64,000 bases of DNA from contig NZ_JBMHHY010000019.1 in the NCBI RefSeq assembly GCF_049739465.1, positions 170,070-234,069 on the forward strand, read 5' to 3'. This document shows, one piece after another, positions 33,890 through 42,409 of this stretch. The DNA comes from Embleya sp049739465. GTDB lineage: Bacteria; Actinomycetota; Actinomycetes; Streptomycetales; Streptomycetaceae. The position numbers and the translations under genes are program-made. The notes under the pieces were generated by a model. That model saw only the letters and a list, made by a program, of their open reading frames with translations, was not told the DNA's origin and searched no databases. How positions within the stretch are numbered: position 1 is the first letter of the stretch; every line of letters starts with the position of its first letter.

Positions 33890-34879
33890 ATGACGTATCG
33901 CATGGCCGACGGAAAGGTCGTCACCCCCGAAGGGTGCGAACTCAACGTCGCCCACCACTGCAATCTCGGCTGTGCCTCGTGCAGCCACCTCTCCCCCGTC
34001 TTTCGCCGCTCGTTCCTCGAACCCGACACCGCGGCCCACGACCTCACCCTGCTGGCCCGATCCTTTCGCGCGCAGTTCGTCAAGGTGCTCGGCGGCGAGC
34101 CGCTGCTGCACCCCGAACTGGTGACGATCCTGCGGCACACCCGGGAGTCGGGCCTCGCGCCGCGCATCGTCGTGTGCACCAACGGCCTGCTCCTGCCCCG
34201 CATGCGCGACGACTTCTGGGCGGCCGTGGACGAGGTGGAGATCTCCGTCTACCCCGACCGCGAACCGTCCGAGGAGCAGATGCGCGAGATCCGGGCGTAC
34301 GCCACCACCCACGGGGTCACGCTCACCGTCTCCCACTACTCGCACTTTCGCTACTCCTACTCCGAACACGGTACGCAGGACCGGGAGTTGATCCGGCGGA
34401 TCTACTCGACGTGCCAGATCGCGCATGTCTGGCGCTGCCACACGGTCTTCGAGGGCCACTTCTTCAAATGCCCACAATCGGTCTTCGTCCCCCAGGTGGT
34501 CGGCGACCTGGACCAGATCTGGGCGGACGGACTGCGGATCACCGACGAGCCCGACTTCGCCGACCGACTGCTGGCCTACCTCCAGGGCTCCGAGCCGCTG
34601 CGGGCCTGCGCCAACTGCATGGGCAGCGTCGGCAAGCGTATGCCGCACCGCCAGCGCACCCGCCGTAACTTCCGCGAGCTCCAGGAACACCGCACCGAAG
34701 ACCTCACCGACCACCGCTTCCTCACCCTGCTCGAGGAACGACCGGACAGCGACGACGGTTGCGCGGTCGACAGCCCCGACGCGTGGCGCGAACGGTTGAG
34801 CGCGGCCGAGCACGACACCTTCGTGCCGGCTTCCCCGACGTCCGGGCTGCCTTCCCCAACGTCCGAAAAGAGGACCTGA
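33890..34879 (+). CDS. Radical SAM/SPASM-like enzyme
   Basis: 329 residues. The radical SAM cluster motif is CNLGCASC (C-x3-C-x2-C, about residue 24), followed by KVLGGEPLLHPELV. The C-terminal part has further cysteines, CQIAHVWRC, then CHTVFEGHFFKC (the CxnGx4C pattern of SPASM) and ACANC, so at least one auxiliary FeS cluster is likely. In aminoglycoside pathways such enzymes epimerise or dehydrogenate sugar carbons (NeoN, BtrN, HygY). By analogy with hygromycin B it may turn a gluco/galacto unit into a talo unit. Ends in ATGA overlap with the next gene. Confidence 0.85.
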   Translation: MTYRMADGKVVTPEGCELNVAHHCNLGCASCSHLSPVFRRSFLEPDTAAHDLTLLARSFRAQFVKVLGGEPLLHPELVTILRHTRESGLAPRIVVCTNGLLLPRMRDDFWAAVDEVEISVYPDREPSEEQMREIRAYATTHGVTLTVSHYSHFRYSYSEHGTQDRELIRRIYSTCQIAHVWRCHTVFEGHFFKCPQSVFVPQVVGDLDQIWADGLRITDEPDFADRLLAYLQGSEPLRACANCMGSVGKRMPHRQRTRRNFRELQEHRTEDLTDHRFLTLLEERPDSDDGCAVDSPDAWRERLSAAEHDTFVPASPTSGLPSPTSEKRT

Positions 34880-35835
34880 TGCGCTGCCTGGTCACCGGTG
34901 GCTCCGGCTTCATCGGTCGGCACGTCGCCCGCCGATTCCACGACGACGGACACGAGGTGCACGTCCTCGACACCCGGTGGACACCCGACGACCCGTTCCC
35001 CGGATCCGCGATCGACGTCACCGCGAGGGACGAACTGACCGCCCTCTTCGCGTCCTGGCGGCCCGACCACGTCATGCACCTGGCCGGTGTCGCGGACGCC
35101 CGGGCCGTGCTCGCCGACCCCGTGGGCGCCATGGACGCCAATGTGACCGGCACCGCGGCGGTACTCGCCGCGGCCGCCGCGCACGACGTCTCCCGGGTGG
35201 TGATCGCGGGCAGCTGCTGGGTCTACAACGCCATGCGCGTCGAGGCGATCGACGAGGACGAGCCGTTCCTGCCCACCGGCGCGGGCCACTTCTACACCAC
35301 GACGATGATCGCCAAGGAACTGCTCGCCCGCGACTTCGCCCGCCTGCACGGCCTGTCCTCCACCGTGCTGCGCTACAGCCCGATCTACGGACCGGGCATG
35401 TGGCCCGGTCTGGTCGTCTCGGCGTTCCTGCGCGCGGCGGCCGCCGGCGGCCCGCTGACCGTCTTCGGCGACGGCTCCGAACGCCGCGCCTTCCTGCACG
35501 TGCACGACCTCGCCGAGGCGTTCCTCCTGGCCGCGGCACCGGCCGCGGGCAACCAGGTCTACAACCTGGAGGGCCCGGAGGTGGTCACCACCCTGGACCT
35601 GGCCCGGCGCGTCTCCGCACTGTTCGGGGACGTACCGATCGAGCATCGCGAGGAACCCACCCGCCGCGGCGAACTGGCCTACTCCCAGCGTTTCGTATCC
35701 ACCGCCAAGGCCCGCCGACAGCTCGGCTGGACGCCGCGGATCGGACTCGACGAGGGACTGCGCATGGAGCTGGAATCGGGCCGCTTCCCGGCGCCGGCCG
35801 GCCGCGACCGGGGCGCGGAGGTGAGGAGCCGGTGA
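34879..35835 (+). CDS. NAD-dependent epimerase/dehydratase, atypical active site
   Basis: 318 residues. NAD-binding GGSGFIGRHVARRF at the N-terminus and the extended-SDR strands HVMHLAGVADA, VVIAGSCWVYNA and LRYSPIYGPGMWPG are clear. The catalytic YxxxK is changed: aligning HFYTTTMIAKELLARDFARL with family members such as YYSTTKLAGE puts Met where Lys should be. The enzyme may use another residue or have lost redox ability. Likely role: epimerising or oxidising the nucleotide-activated heptose before amination. Starts within the radical SAM stop and overlaps the next aminotransferase. Confidence 0.82.
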   Translation: MRCLVTGGSGFIGRHVARRFHDDGHEVHVLDTRWTPDDPFPGSAIDVTARDELTALFASWRPDHVMHLAGVADARAVLADPVGAMDANVTGTAAVLAAAAAHDVSRVVIAGSCWVYNAMRVEAIDEDEPFLPTGAGHFYTTTMIAKELLARDFARLHGLSSTVLRYSPIYGPGMWPGLVVSAFLRAAAAGGPLTVFGDGSERRAFLHVHDLAEAFLLAAAPAAGNQVYNLEGPEVVTTLDLARRVSALFGDVPIEHREEPTRRGELAYSQRFVSTAKARRQLGWTPRIGLDEGLRMELESGRFPAPAGRDRGAEVRSR

Positions 35836-37031
35836 CGACCGCGCGTGTGGTGCCCGTACGCCCCGACTTCTCCGCCCGCGACATCGACGACATCCTGCGC
35901 GCCGTGCGCACCTGCCTGGAGACGGGACAGCTCGCCCAGGGCGCCGAAGTGGCCGCCTTCGAAGCGGAGATGGCCGCCTACACCGGCGCCCGGCACGCGG
36001 TGGCGGTGGCCACCGGCACCGCGGCCCTGGTCTGCGGGCTGCGCGCGCTCGCGCCCGAGCCGGGCGGCGAGGTCCTGGTGCCGGCCAACTCCTTCTACTC
36101 CTCGGCCGCCGCACCACTGCTCGCCGGATTGCGCACCCGCCTGGTCGACGTCGAGCCCGACACCCTCTCCCCCGGCGTCCGCGAACTGGCGGAGGCGGTC
36201 ACCGAGGACACCGTGGGCGTCATGGTCGTGCACATGGGCGGCATCGTCACCCCCGCCCTGGAAGCCATCGCGAACTGGTGCGCCGAGCGCGGCCTGTGGC
36301 TGTTCGAGGACTGCGCCCACGCGCACGGCAGCCGACTGGGCGGCCGACACGTGGGGACCTTCGGCGCGGCCGGCGCGTTCTCCTTCTTCGCCACCAAGGT
36401 CATCACCTCCGGCGAGGGCGGCATGTTCGTCACCGACGACGACGACCTCGCCGCCGCGGTCCGGCTGCACCGCAACCTGGGCAAGCCGGAGGCCTGGCGC
36501 AGCTACCACACCACGCTCGGCGAGAACGCGCGCATGAGCGAACTGCACGCCGCCGTCGGCCGCACCCAACTGCGCCGCCTCGACGAATTCCTCGCCGTCC
36601 GCCGCCGACTCGCCCAGCGCTACACCACCGGGCTCAAGGCGCTGGCCGGCGTGCGACCGCTGCTCCCGGCGCACCCGTCGGCCAGTTGGTACAAGTACGT
36701 CGTGCTGCTCGACCCCGAGCTGGACCGGGCCGCGCTGCGGGCCGCGCTGGCCGAGGCCGGGGTGCAACTGGGCGGCGAGATCTACGAGATGCCCCTGGAC
36801 ACCCAGCCGGTCTTCGCGGACCGGATACCGCCGGGCGAGCACCCCGTCTCCGTCGACGTGTGCGCGCACCACATCTGCCTGCCCCTGCACACCCGGATGA
36901 ACGAGGACGACGCCGATTTCGTCCTGGCCGCCCTGGCCGGGGCACTGCCCGCGGCGCGGCGCGAGGTCGCGGCCCGCACCGCCCCGACGCACCACCCCGG
37001 TCCGTCGCCGACCGGCCACAGCGAAAGGTGA
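35832..37031 (+). CDS. DegT/StrS sugar aminotransferase
   Basis: 399 residues from GTG 35832, overlapping the epimerase stop. PLP lysine in SFFATKVITSGEGGMFVTDD; other motifs ATGTAALVCGLRAL, FEDCAHAHGSRLGGRHVGTF and NARMSELHAAVGRTQLRRLD. It is distinct from the first aminotransferase (30068). Placed directly after the epimerase, it probably aminates an oxidised heptose, as needed for an aminoheptonic (destomic-acid-like) moiety. A His/Pro-rich tail of about 20 residues ends the protein. Confidence 0.85.
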   Translation: MTTARVVPVRPDFSARDIDDILRAVRTCLETGQLAQGAEVAAFEAEMAAYTGARHAVAVATGTAALVCGLRALAPEPGGEVLVPANSFYSSAAAPLLAGLRTRLVDVEPDTLSPGVRELAEAVTEDTVGVMVVHMGGIVTPALEAIANWCAERGLWLFEDCAHAHGSRLGGRHVGTFGAAGAFSFFATKVITSGEGGMFVTDDDDLAAAVRLHRNLGKPEAWRSYHTTLGENARMSELHAAVGRTQLRRLDEFLAVRRRLAQRYTTGLKALAGVRPLLPAHPSASWYKYVVLLDPELDRAALRAALAEAGVQLGGEIYEMPLDTQPVFADRIPPGEHPVSVDVCAHHICLPLHTRMNEDDADFVLAALAGALPAARREVAARTAPTHHPGPSPTGHSER

Positions 37032-37831
37032 CCGCCGTGCCCGCACTCTCCCCGGAAGAGTTGTACCTGTTCGACACCACCGGATTCCTGCTCGTGCGCG
37101 ATGCCTTCGGTGCGCACGAGGTGGCGTCCTTCCGCGCCGAACTCGACCGGCTCCCGGCCGGCGACTCGGGGTTCTCCAACACCGCGCGCTACACCGACCT
37201 GCCCGAGGCCAGCCCGGTCTTTCGTCGACTCGCGCTCGACGATCGCCTGGTGTTCCGGGCCCGCGAGGTCGTCAATCAACCGCTGCGCCTGCTGGAGGGC
37301 TACGCCCTGCGGCGCGGCCCGGACAGCGTGTTGTACCTGCACGGCGGCAACGCCGAACTGCTCGACCTCGGCGAGGGTTCGGTCGGTCGGGACATGTCGA
37401 TCACCCACACCTACCACGACGGCAAGCTCTACTGCCCCTACGTCAAGGCGCTGATCTACCTCAGCGACGTGCAGACGCCCGACGATGGGGCGTTCTGCTA
37501 CATCCAGGGCTCGCACAAGGCCAACTTCCCGCTGTTGCGCCCGCGCGCCGAACGCGGCGTGCGCACGTCGCTGATCGACGACGGATTCCCCACCCTGACC
37601 GACGTACTCGTGCGCTCCGGCGACCTGCTGCTGCTGAACGAGGCGCTGATGCACGGAACCCGCCGCAAGCGCAGCCCGGGCGACCGGCTCCTGGTGGCCT
37701 TCGGGTACGGACCCACGTTTCTCACCGATTGGCGCGAGCTGGACGGCGAGACGAGCGATCTGCGCGGCAGCGGCTACGTCGACCACGACGTGGAGGAGGA
37801 CTTCGTCCGCGAGGTCGTGTCCGCGGAATAG
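37028..37831 (+). CDS. PhyH-family Fe(II)/2-oxoglutarate oxygenase, HygX-like
   Basis: 267 residues; GTG 37028 overlaps the previous stop, and a GTG at 37037 is also possible. The phytanoyl-CoA dioxygenase fold shows in YLFDTTGFLLVRDAFGAHEV, in SITHTYHDGKLYCPYVKALI, YLSDVQTPDDGAFCYIQGSH and in the distal HGTRRKRSPGDRLLVAFGYG (metal His plus 2-oxoglutarate Arg). The proximal metal pair is not a clean HxD (HTYHD here). In hygromycin B biosynthesis a PhyH enzyme, HygX, closes the orthoester; the same role is inferred here. Confidence 0.82.
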   Translation: MTAVPALSPEELYLFDTTGFLLVRDAFGAHEVASFRAELDRLPAGDSGFSNTARYTDLPEASPVFRRLALDDRLVFRAREVVNQPLRLLEGYALRRGPDSVLYLHGGNAELLDLGEGSVGRDMSITHTYHDGKLYCPYVKALIYLSDVQTPDDGAFCYIQGSHKANFPLLRPRAERGVRTSLIDDGFPTLTDVLVRSGDLLLLNEALMHGTRRKRSPGDRLLVAFGYGPTFLTDWRELDGETSDLRGSGYVDHDVEEDFVREVVSAE

Positions 37832-37836
37832 CACCA

Positions 37837-37860
37837 CCGGCCCGGTACCGACCGGGCCGG
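37837..37860 (+). terminator. Hairpin between the two biosynthetic operons
   Basis: CCGGCCCGGT-ACCG-ACCGGGCCGG, a perfect 10-bp stem six bases after the oxygenase stop. It may end or attenuate the first operon before gmhA. Confidence 0.6.
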
Positions 37861-37905
37861 CCCTCGACCCCACCGGATTCCTCGACAGATTGCAGGGAAG
37901 CAGGA

Positions 37906-38505
37906 ATGACGCACAACTCGTTCGCCGCGCCCGGCTGCCCCGGCCAGAGCCTGTGGGGCGAATACCTCACGGCGGCCGGGGCGTTGCTGGGGGCCGTCGG
38001 CGATCAGGTCCAACGATTGATCGACGAACTCGACGACGTCCGCCGGCTCGGCGCGACGGTCTTCCTGGCCGGCAACGGCGGCAGCGCATCGGCCGCCTCC
38101 CACCTGGCCCAGGACCTCCTCAAGGGCACCGATTCCGGGCAGCACCCGCCGCTGCGGGCGATCGCCCTGGCCGACAACCTGTCCCTGCTCACGGCCTACG
38201 CCAACGACTGCGGCTACGACCGGGTGTTCGCCGAGCCGCTGCGGCTGCTGGGCCGCCCGAACGATCGCCTCCTGGTCATCAGCTGCTCGGGGACCAGCCC
38301 CAACGTGGTCGCCGCGGCGCGCCATGCCCGGCAGGCGGGCCTGCGCGTGATCGCGGTGACCGCGGGCACCGGCGGCACCCTGCGCGACCTCGCGGACCTG
38401 GAGGTGAACGCCCCGACCAAGGACGTGGGACTGGCCGAGGCGATGCACAGCATGATCTTCCACTTCGTCACCCAAACCCTGCGCGACTCCGTCCCCCTGC
38501 GATGA
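37906..38505 (+). CDS. gmhA: Sedoheptulose 7-phosphate isomerase
   Basis: 199 residues; CAGGA lies just before ATG 37906. The SIS fold shows the phosphate-binding FLAGNGGSASAASHLAQDLL (about residue 57), DNLSLLTAYANDCGYDRVFA and ISCSGTSPNVVAAARHARQA. GmhA converts sedoheptulose 7-phosphate to D-glycero-heptose 7-phosphate and is the entry to heptose sugars. Its presence with a heptose kinase and GmhB shows that a C7 sugar is made by this cluster. In hygromycin B the HygP isomerase has this role. Confidence 0.9.
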   Translation: MTHNSFAAPGCPGQSLWGEYLTAAGALLGAVGDQVQRLIDELDDVRRLGATVFLAGNGGSASAASHLAQDLLKGTDSGQHPPLRAIALADNLSLLTAYANDCGYDRVFAEPLRLLGRPNDRLLVISCSGTSPNVVAAARHARQAGLRVIAVTAGTGGTLRDLADLEVNAPTKDVGLAEAMHSMIFHFVTQTLRDSVPLR

Positions 38506-38518
38506 GAGAGGCCCTCGC

Positions 38519-39535
38519 ATGCGAGCAGCAGTACTGAACGGCCCCCGCGACGTGATCGTGCGCGACGTACCGGACCCCGAACTGCCCGACGGGTGGGCCC
38601 TGGTCCGGATCGCGTACAACTCGATCTGCGGCAGCGACGTGTCGCTGTACAACAACGCCTGGCACGGGGTGGCGTTCCCGGCCGTGCCGGGCCACGAATG
38701 GAGCGGTGTCGTCGTCGAGGACCGCAGTGGGCGCGTGGCCCCGGGCCGGTCGGTGATCGGCGATCTCACGCTCGCCTGTGGGCACTGCCGATGGTGCGGC
38801 CTGTCCCAACCGGTGATGTGCCCGGGCCTGCGCGAGTTCGGGTTCACCGATCCGGGTGGTTGCGCCGAGTACATCGCGCTGCCGGCCGCGAACCTGGTGC
38901 CTCTCCCGGACCACGTCGATCTGCTGACGGCCACTCAGGCAGAGCCGCTGGCCGTCGCGTTGCACGCACTGCACCGGGTACGCCTGGAGCCGGGCGAGTC
39001 GGTGGCGGTGGTCGGCTGCGGCGGGATCGGACTCAATGTGCTCCAGGCGGTCCGGGCGCTCGGGGCGAATGTCGTGCTCGCGGTGGACCCGATCCCCGAG
39101 CGGGCGGCGGTGGCCGGGCGGCTCGGCGCCGAGACGACGCTGAGTACGCCCGACGCGGTCGCCGCCTGGATCGACGACGCGGGTCCCGCGGGCCTGCCCG
39201 ACGTGGTCCTGGACGCCTGCGGGGAGCCGGACGCACTCCGGCTGGCGACCGAACTCGTCACCCCCGGCGGCCGGGTGGGCCTGATCGGCTACCGCGTCGG
39301 CAAGCGGGTGGAACTGCTCTCCGCCAACTGGCCGCTGAAGTTGATGGAGACGATCGGTGTGATGGGTCCGGGCCGATATCTGCCCGCCGCGGCCGGCCTG
39401 GTCGCGCGCGGGGCGGTGCGTACCGACGAGATCATCACCGACGTGCTCGATCTCGCCGAGGCCGACAAGGCATTCCGACTCGCCGACAAGCCGGGCGCCG
39501 ACGTGATCCGGGTGGCGATCCGTGCCCAGGGGTGA
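38519..39535 (+). CDS. Zinc-dependent alcohol dehydrogenase, aminocyclitol type
   Basis: 338 residues. Catalytic-zinc CGSD and GHEWSGVVVED, structural-zinc cysteines in ACGHCRWCGLSQPVMC, and the NAD-binding VAVVGCGGIGLNVLQAVRAL (about residue 165). The sequence style is that of MDR dehydrogenases such as NeoA/BtrE, which oxidise 2-deoxy-scyllo-inosamine for the second transamination of 2-deoxystreptamine. That reaction is inferred; sugar oxidation is an alternative. It starts 13 bases after gmhA. Confidence 0.85.
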   Translation: MRAAVLNGPRDVIVRDVPDPELPDGWALVRIAYNSICGSDVSLYNNAWHGVAFPAVPGHEWSGVVVEDRSGRVAPGRSVIGDLTLACGHCRWCGLSQPVMCPGLREFGFTDPGGCAEYIALPAANLVPLPDHVDLLTATQAEPLAVALHALHRVRLEPGESVAVVGCGGIGLNVLQAVRALGANVVLAVDPIPERAAVAGRLGAETTLSTPDAVAAWIDDAGPAGLPDVVLDACGEPDALRLATELVTPGGRVGLIGYRVGKRVELLSANWPLKLMETIGVMGPGRYLPAAAGLVARGAVRTDEIITDVLDLAEADKAFRLADKPGADVIRVAIRAQG

Positions 39536-39556
39536 CGGCCGGCAGGGGGGCGCGGC

Positions 39557-40417
39557 GTGGCCGAGCTGAGGACGGATCCGCTCACGGGCAACACGGTCGT
39601 GGTGAACGGTCGCCGGCAGGGCCGCCCGCGCACCCGTACCGACGACTGCCCGTTCTGCCCGGGCGGAATCGAGGCGCCGGACCCCTATCAGGTCCGGCGC
39701 TTTCCCAACCGTTGGCCCGCGCTGGACGGTGAGCGGTGCGAGGTGTTGCTGTACTCGCCGGAACACACCGCCTCGTGGGCCACGTTGGGGGCCGACCAGG
39801 CGCTGCGCACGATCGAGTTGTTGACCGACTGCACCCGAACCCTCGGCGCGCGGCCCGACGTGGGCTACGTGTTGTTGTTCGAGAACCGGGGGCCGGACGC
39901 GGGTGCCACGGTCGACCACCCGCACGGACAGGCGTTCGCGCTGGCGAAGCCGCCGCGCACGGCGGCGGTGCAGCTCGCGCGCAGCGCCGAGTCGGGCTCG
40001 TGTCCGCTGTGCGCGGGGCCGCCCGAGGAACTGGTGGTGGCCGAGGACGAGGAGTGGCGGGCGTGGGTGCCGGAGGCTCCGCTGTACCCGTACGCGCTGC
40101 GGTTGGCGCCACGCGGGCACGTCCCGGATCTGCCGCGCTGCGATCCGCGGGCACGCCGGGCCCTGGCGCGGCTGCTCGGCGCGGTCTTCGGCCGCGTCGA
40201 TCGGCTCTTCGGCCGGCCGGCGCCGTACTTCCTGTGGATCCACCAGCGGCCCTTCGACGGCGGCGACTGGCCCTGGGCGCATCTGTACCTGGAGATCAAC
40301 GTGGTGTGGCGGGCGCCGGGGGTGCCGCGCTACATCGCGGCGGGCGAACTGGGCAGCGGGACGTACTTCACCCCGCTGGAGCCGGAGTCGGCCGCCGAAC
40401 GACTGAGGAAGGTGTGA
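39557..40417 (+). CDS. GalT-like sugar-1-phosphate nucleotidylyltransferase
   Basis: 286 residues from GTG 39557. Zinc cysteines CPFC (about residue 34) and CPLC (about 154), and the active site ATVDHPHGQAFALAKPPRTA with HPH (nucleotidyl-His) and Gln, define the galactose-1-phosphate uridylyltransferase family. It swaps a sugar 1-phosphate into UDP-glucose. The cluster has heptose 1-phosphate as a predicted intermediate and no visible HddC/HldE-type nucleotidyltransferase, so this enzyme may activate the heptose. Last gene of the operon. Confidence 0.85.
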   Translation: MAELRTDPLTGNTVVVNGRRQGRPRTRTDDCPFCPGGIEAPDPYQVRRFPNRWPALDGERCEVLLYSPEHTASWATLGADQALRTIELLTDCTRTLGARPDVGYVLLFENRGPDAGATVDHPHGQAFALAKPPRTAAVQLARSAESGSCPLCAGPPEELVVAEDEEWRAWVPEAPLYPYALRLAPRGHVPDLPRCDPRARRALARLLGAVFGRVDRLFGRPAPYFLWIHQRPFDGGDWPWAHLYLEINVVWRAPGVPRYIAAGELGSGTYFTPLEPESAAERLRKV

Positions 40418-40445
40418 TGCGCGTGCCGCGTCCGGGTGGACCGGG

Positions 40446-40478
40446 GCTGCTTCCGGGCGGGGCCCGCCCGGAAGCAGC
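40446..40478. terminator. Bidirectional terminator, 15-bp perfect stem
   Basis: GCTGCTTCCGGGCGG (40446-40460) and CCGCCCGGAAGCAGC (40464-40478) with a three-base loop, between the convergent galT-like and glycosyltransferase genes. Confidence 0.75.
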
Positions 40479-40485
40479 GGCCGGC

Positions 40486-41634
40486 TCAGACCGTCATCAG
40501 TTCCTTGAACTCCTCGACCAGGATCGCGATCGGGTCGCGCGGGATCTCCCGGCGCACCGCTCGCGCCGCCCGTCGGCCCATCTCCGGCCATTCCGCTCGG
40601 CGCTGCCACGCGCGTTCGAGCGCCTCGTCCAGGCATGCCGCCACCGGGCCGGCCGCGACGAACCCGGTCTCGTTGTCGGTGAGCAGTTCGGCGTTGCCCG
40701 CGACGTCGCTGACGATGGTGGGCCGGCCGCAGAGCATCGCCTCGATGATCACGGTGGGCAGGCCCTCGGCGCGGGAGCACAGGATCAGCGCGTGATGGGT
40801 GCGCCAGACGTCCTCGATGTCCTTGGCGTAGCCGGCGAACTCGACGTTGGTCAGCGCGAGTCGGTCGCTCAGGGCGCGCAGGACGCCCTCGTAGTCGCCG
40901 GCGCCGTACAGGGACACCGTCAGCGGCCGGTCGCGCCACTTCTGCTGCGCGAGCACGTCGAAGAGCACGTCGTGGCCCTTGCTGTTGGGGTCGAGCCGGG
41001 CCAGGCAGGCGAGCCTGACCGGTTCGTCGTCGAGCGGCCAGGGCGGCGCGGCGGCGTAGTCGACCTTGAAGTGGCAGCGCACCACGCGGGCGTTGCGGAT
41101 CTCGGCGCCCACCTGCCGTTCGGTCAGGTCCCGGTTGCTCTCGGAGACGAAGAAGGAGGCGAGTCCGGCGTTGTAGGCGAGCGCCAGGCGGGCCGCGACG
41201 TCGTCGGGGGACCATTCGTACTCGGAGGCCGAGTTGGCGTACGCCACGTAGGGGAAGCCGCGGCGCGCGCACTCCTCCATCCAGCCCAGGCCCTCGTAGT
41301 TGTCGCCCTGCGAGACGACGACGAAGTCCGGTCGCACCGCCTCCAGGGTGCTCGACTGCTTTTCGGACCAGGGCAGTTCGTGCACCGGTCGGGAGTCGTA
41401 GGGCGGCAGGTCCCAGCGTCGGTGCAGCACGCAGCCGGCTCGTTCCAGGGCGGCCAGCTCGCCGGGAACCTCGTCCCAGCCCTTGACGCTGGCGTGGATC
41501 TCGGCGCCGTGGCCCAGCCAGTGGGCCGCGGCGAGCGCCCAGTTGGTCTCGCTGGGCCCCCACGGCGCCGACTCGTTGGCCGAGACGAAGAGGATTCGCG
41601 GTCGTGCTCGATCGGTCGCAACCATGTGCGTCAC
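40486..41634 (-). CDS. GT4-family (GT-B) glycosyltransferase
   Basis: 382 residues; GGAGGTGTG lies before ATG 41634 (an ATG at 41625 is also possible). The N-terminal domain (PRILFVSANESAPWGPSETN) and the donor-binding C-terminal domain with RLACLARLDPNSKGHDVLFD, then LILCSRAEGLPTVIIEAMLC and GRPTIVSDVAGNAELL fit retaining GT4 enzymes. It is the second glycosyltransferase of the cluster, on the opposite strand. Two transferases are what a three-ring aminoglycoside needs. Which sugar each one transfers is unknown. Confidence 0.87.
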   Translation of the reverse strand: MTHMVATDRARPRILFVSANESAPWGPSETNWALAAAHWLGHGAEIHASVKGWDEVPGELAALERAGCVLHRRWDLPPYDSRPVHELPWSEKQSSTLEAVRPDFVVVSQGDNYEGLGWMEECARRGFPYVAYANSASEYEWSPDDVAARLALAYNAGLASFFVSESNRDLTERQVGAEIRNARVVRCHFKVDYAAAPPWPLDDEPVRLACLARLDPNSKGHDVLFDVLAQQKWRDRPLTVSLYGAGDYEGVLRALSDRLALTNVEFAGYAKDIEDVWRTHHALILCSRAEGLPTVIIEAMLCGRPTIVSDVAGNAELLTDNETGFVAAGPVAACLDEALERAWQRRAEWPEMGRRAARAVRREIPRDPIAILVEEFKELMTV

Positions 41635-41776
41635 ACCTCCGGAGAAAGCGGAATACGATGCCGCAAACCATTCCGCGCCGCCGGGGTATTGCGCATCCGG
41701 CTTTCGGCGGGGAATAACTGGAATCTAACAGCACATTCCGTCGCGAGGAAGTGCCGAGACGAAAAAGAGAAATCTC

Positions 41777-42409
41777 ATGACCGCACCGCGGACCTTTTTC
41801 CTGGATCGGGACGGTACTTTGAATATCTCCCCGGCTCCCGGTCGTTATGTACGATCACCCGATGAATTGACATTGCTCCCGGGGGTCGCCGCGGCAATTC
41901 GTACGCTCAATCGAACCGGGCGGCGGGTGGTCGTGGTGACCAATCAACGCGGTGTGGCCCGCGGCCTGATGTCGCTCGACGACCTGGCGGCGGTACACGA
42001 ACGCCTGACCGAGTCGCTGCGGGCACAGGGGGCCTTCCTGGACGCCGTGTACGCATGCACGCATCACGAGTTCGCCTGTCGATGTCGCAAGCCGCAACCG
42101 GGGCTGCTGCAGCGCGCGATGGCGGATTTCCCGGACATCGCCCCGGGCGACGCGGTGATGATCGGCGACACCGAGTCGGACGTCGGGGCCGGGCGGGCCG
42201 CTGGCACCCGAACCGTGCTGCTGGCCGAGCCCGGTCGTGCCTCGGCGGCCGACCTCGTCGCCGCCGACCTGCGCGCGGCGGTCGACGTGCTGCTGGGCGA
42301 CGTCTCGCCCGGGGGCACTCCGTCCCGAGGCCTGCCGCCCGGACAAGTTCGATCCGGGGATGTCCTGCCGACGTCGCGCGACGTCCTGCCGAAAGGAGAA
42401 CGACGATGA
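41777..42409 (+). CDS. gmhB: D-glycero-heptose 1,7-bisphosphate phosphatase
   Basis: 210 residues. HAD motif I FFLDRDGTLNISPAPGRYVR at the start, VVVTNQRGVARGLMSLDDL (motif II), the zinc-binding CTHHEFACRCRKPQPG loop and GDAVMIGDTESDVGAGRAAG (motif IV) match GmhB. It removes the 7-phosphate to leave heptose 1-phosphate. The last about 35 residues form a Pro/Gly/Arg-rich tail not seen in the family. It overlaps the next gene by four bases and is divergent from the glycosyltransferase at 40486. Confidence 0.9.
   Translation: MTAPRTFFLDRDGTLNISPAPGRYVRSPDELTLLPGVAAAIRTLNRTGRRVVVVTNQRGVARGLMSLDDLAAVHERLTESLRAQGAFLDAVYACTHHEFACRCRKPQPGLLQRAMADFPDIAPGDAVMIGDTESDVGAGRAAGTRTVLLAEPGRASAADLVAADLRAAVDVLLGDVSPGGTPSRGLPPGQVRSGDVLPTSRDVLPKGERR

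Noticed and set aside
38468..41734. 1088-residue minus-strand open frame
   Set aside because: Runs antisense through the dehydrogenase, galT-like and other genes; caused by high GC.
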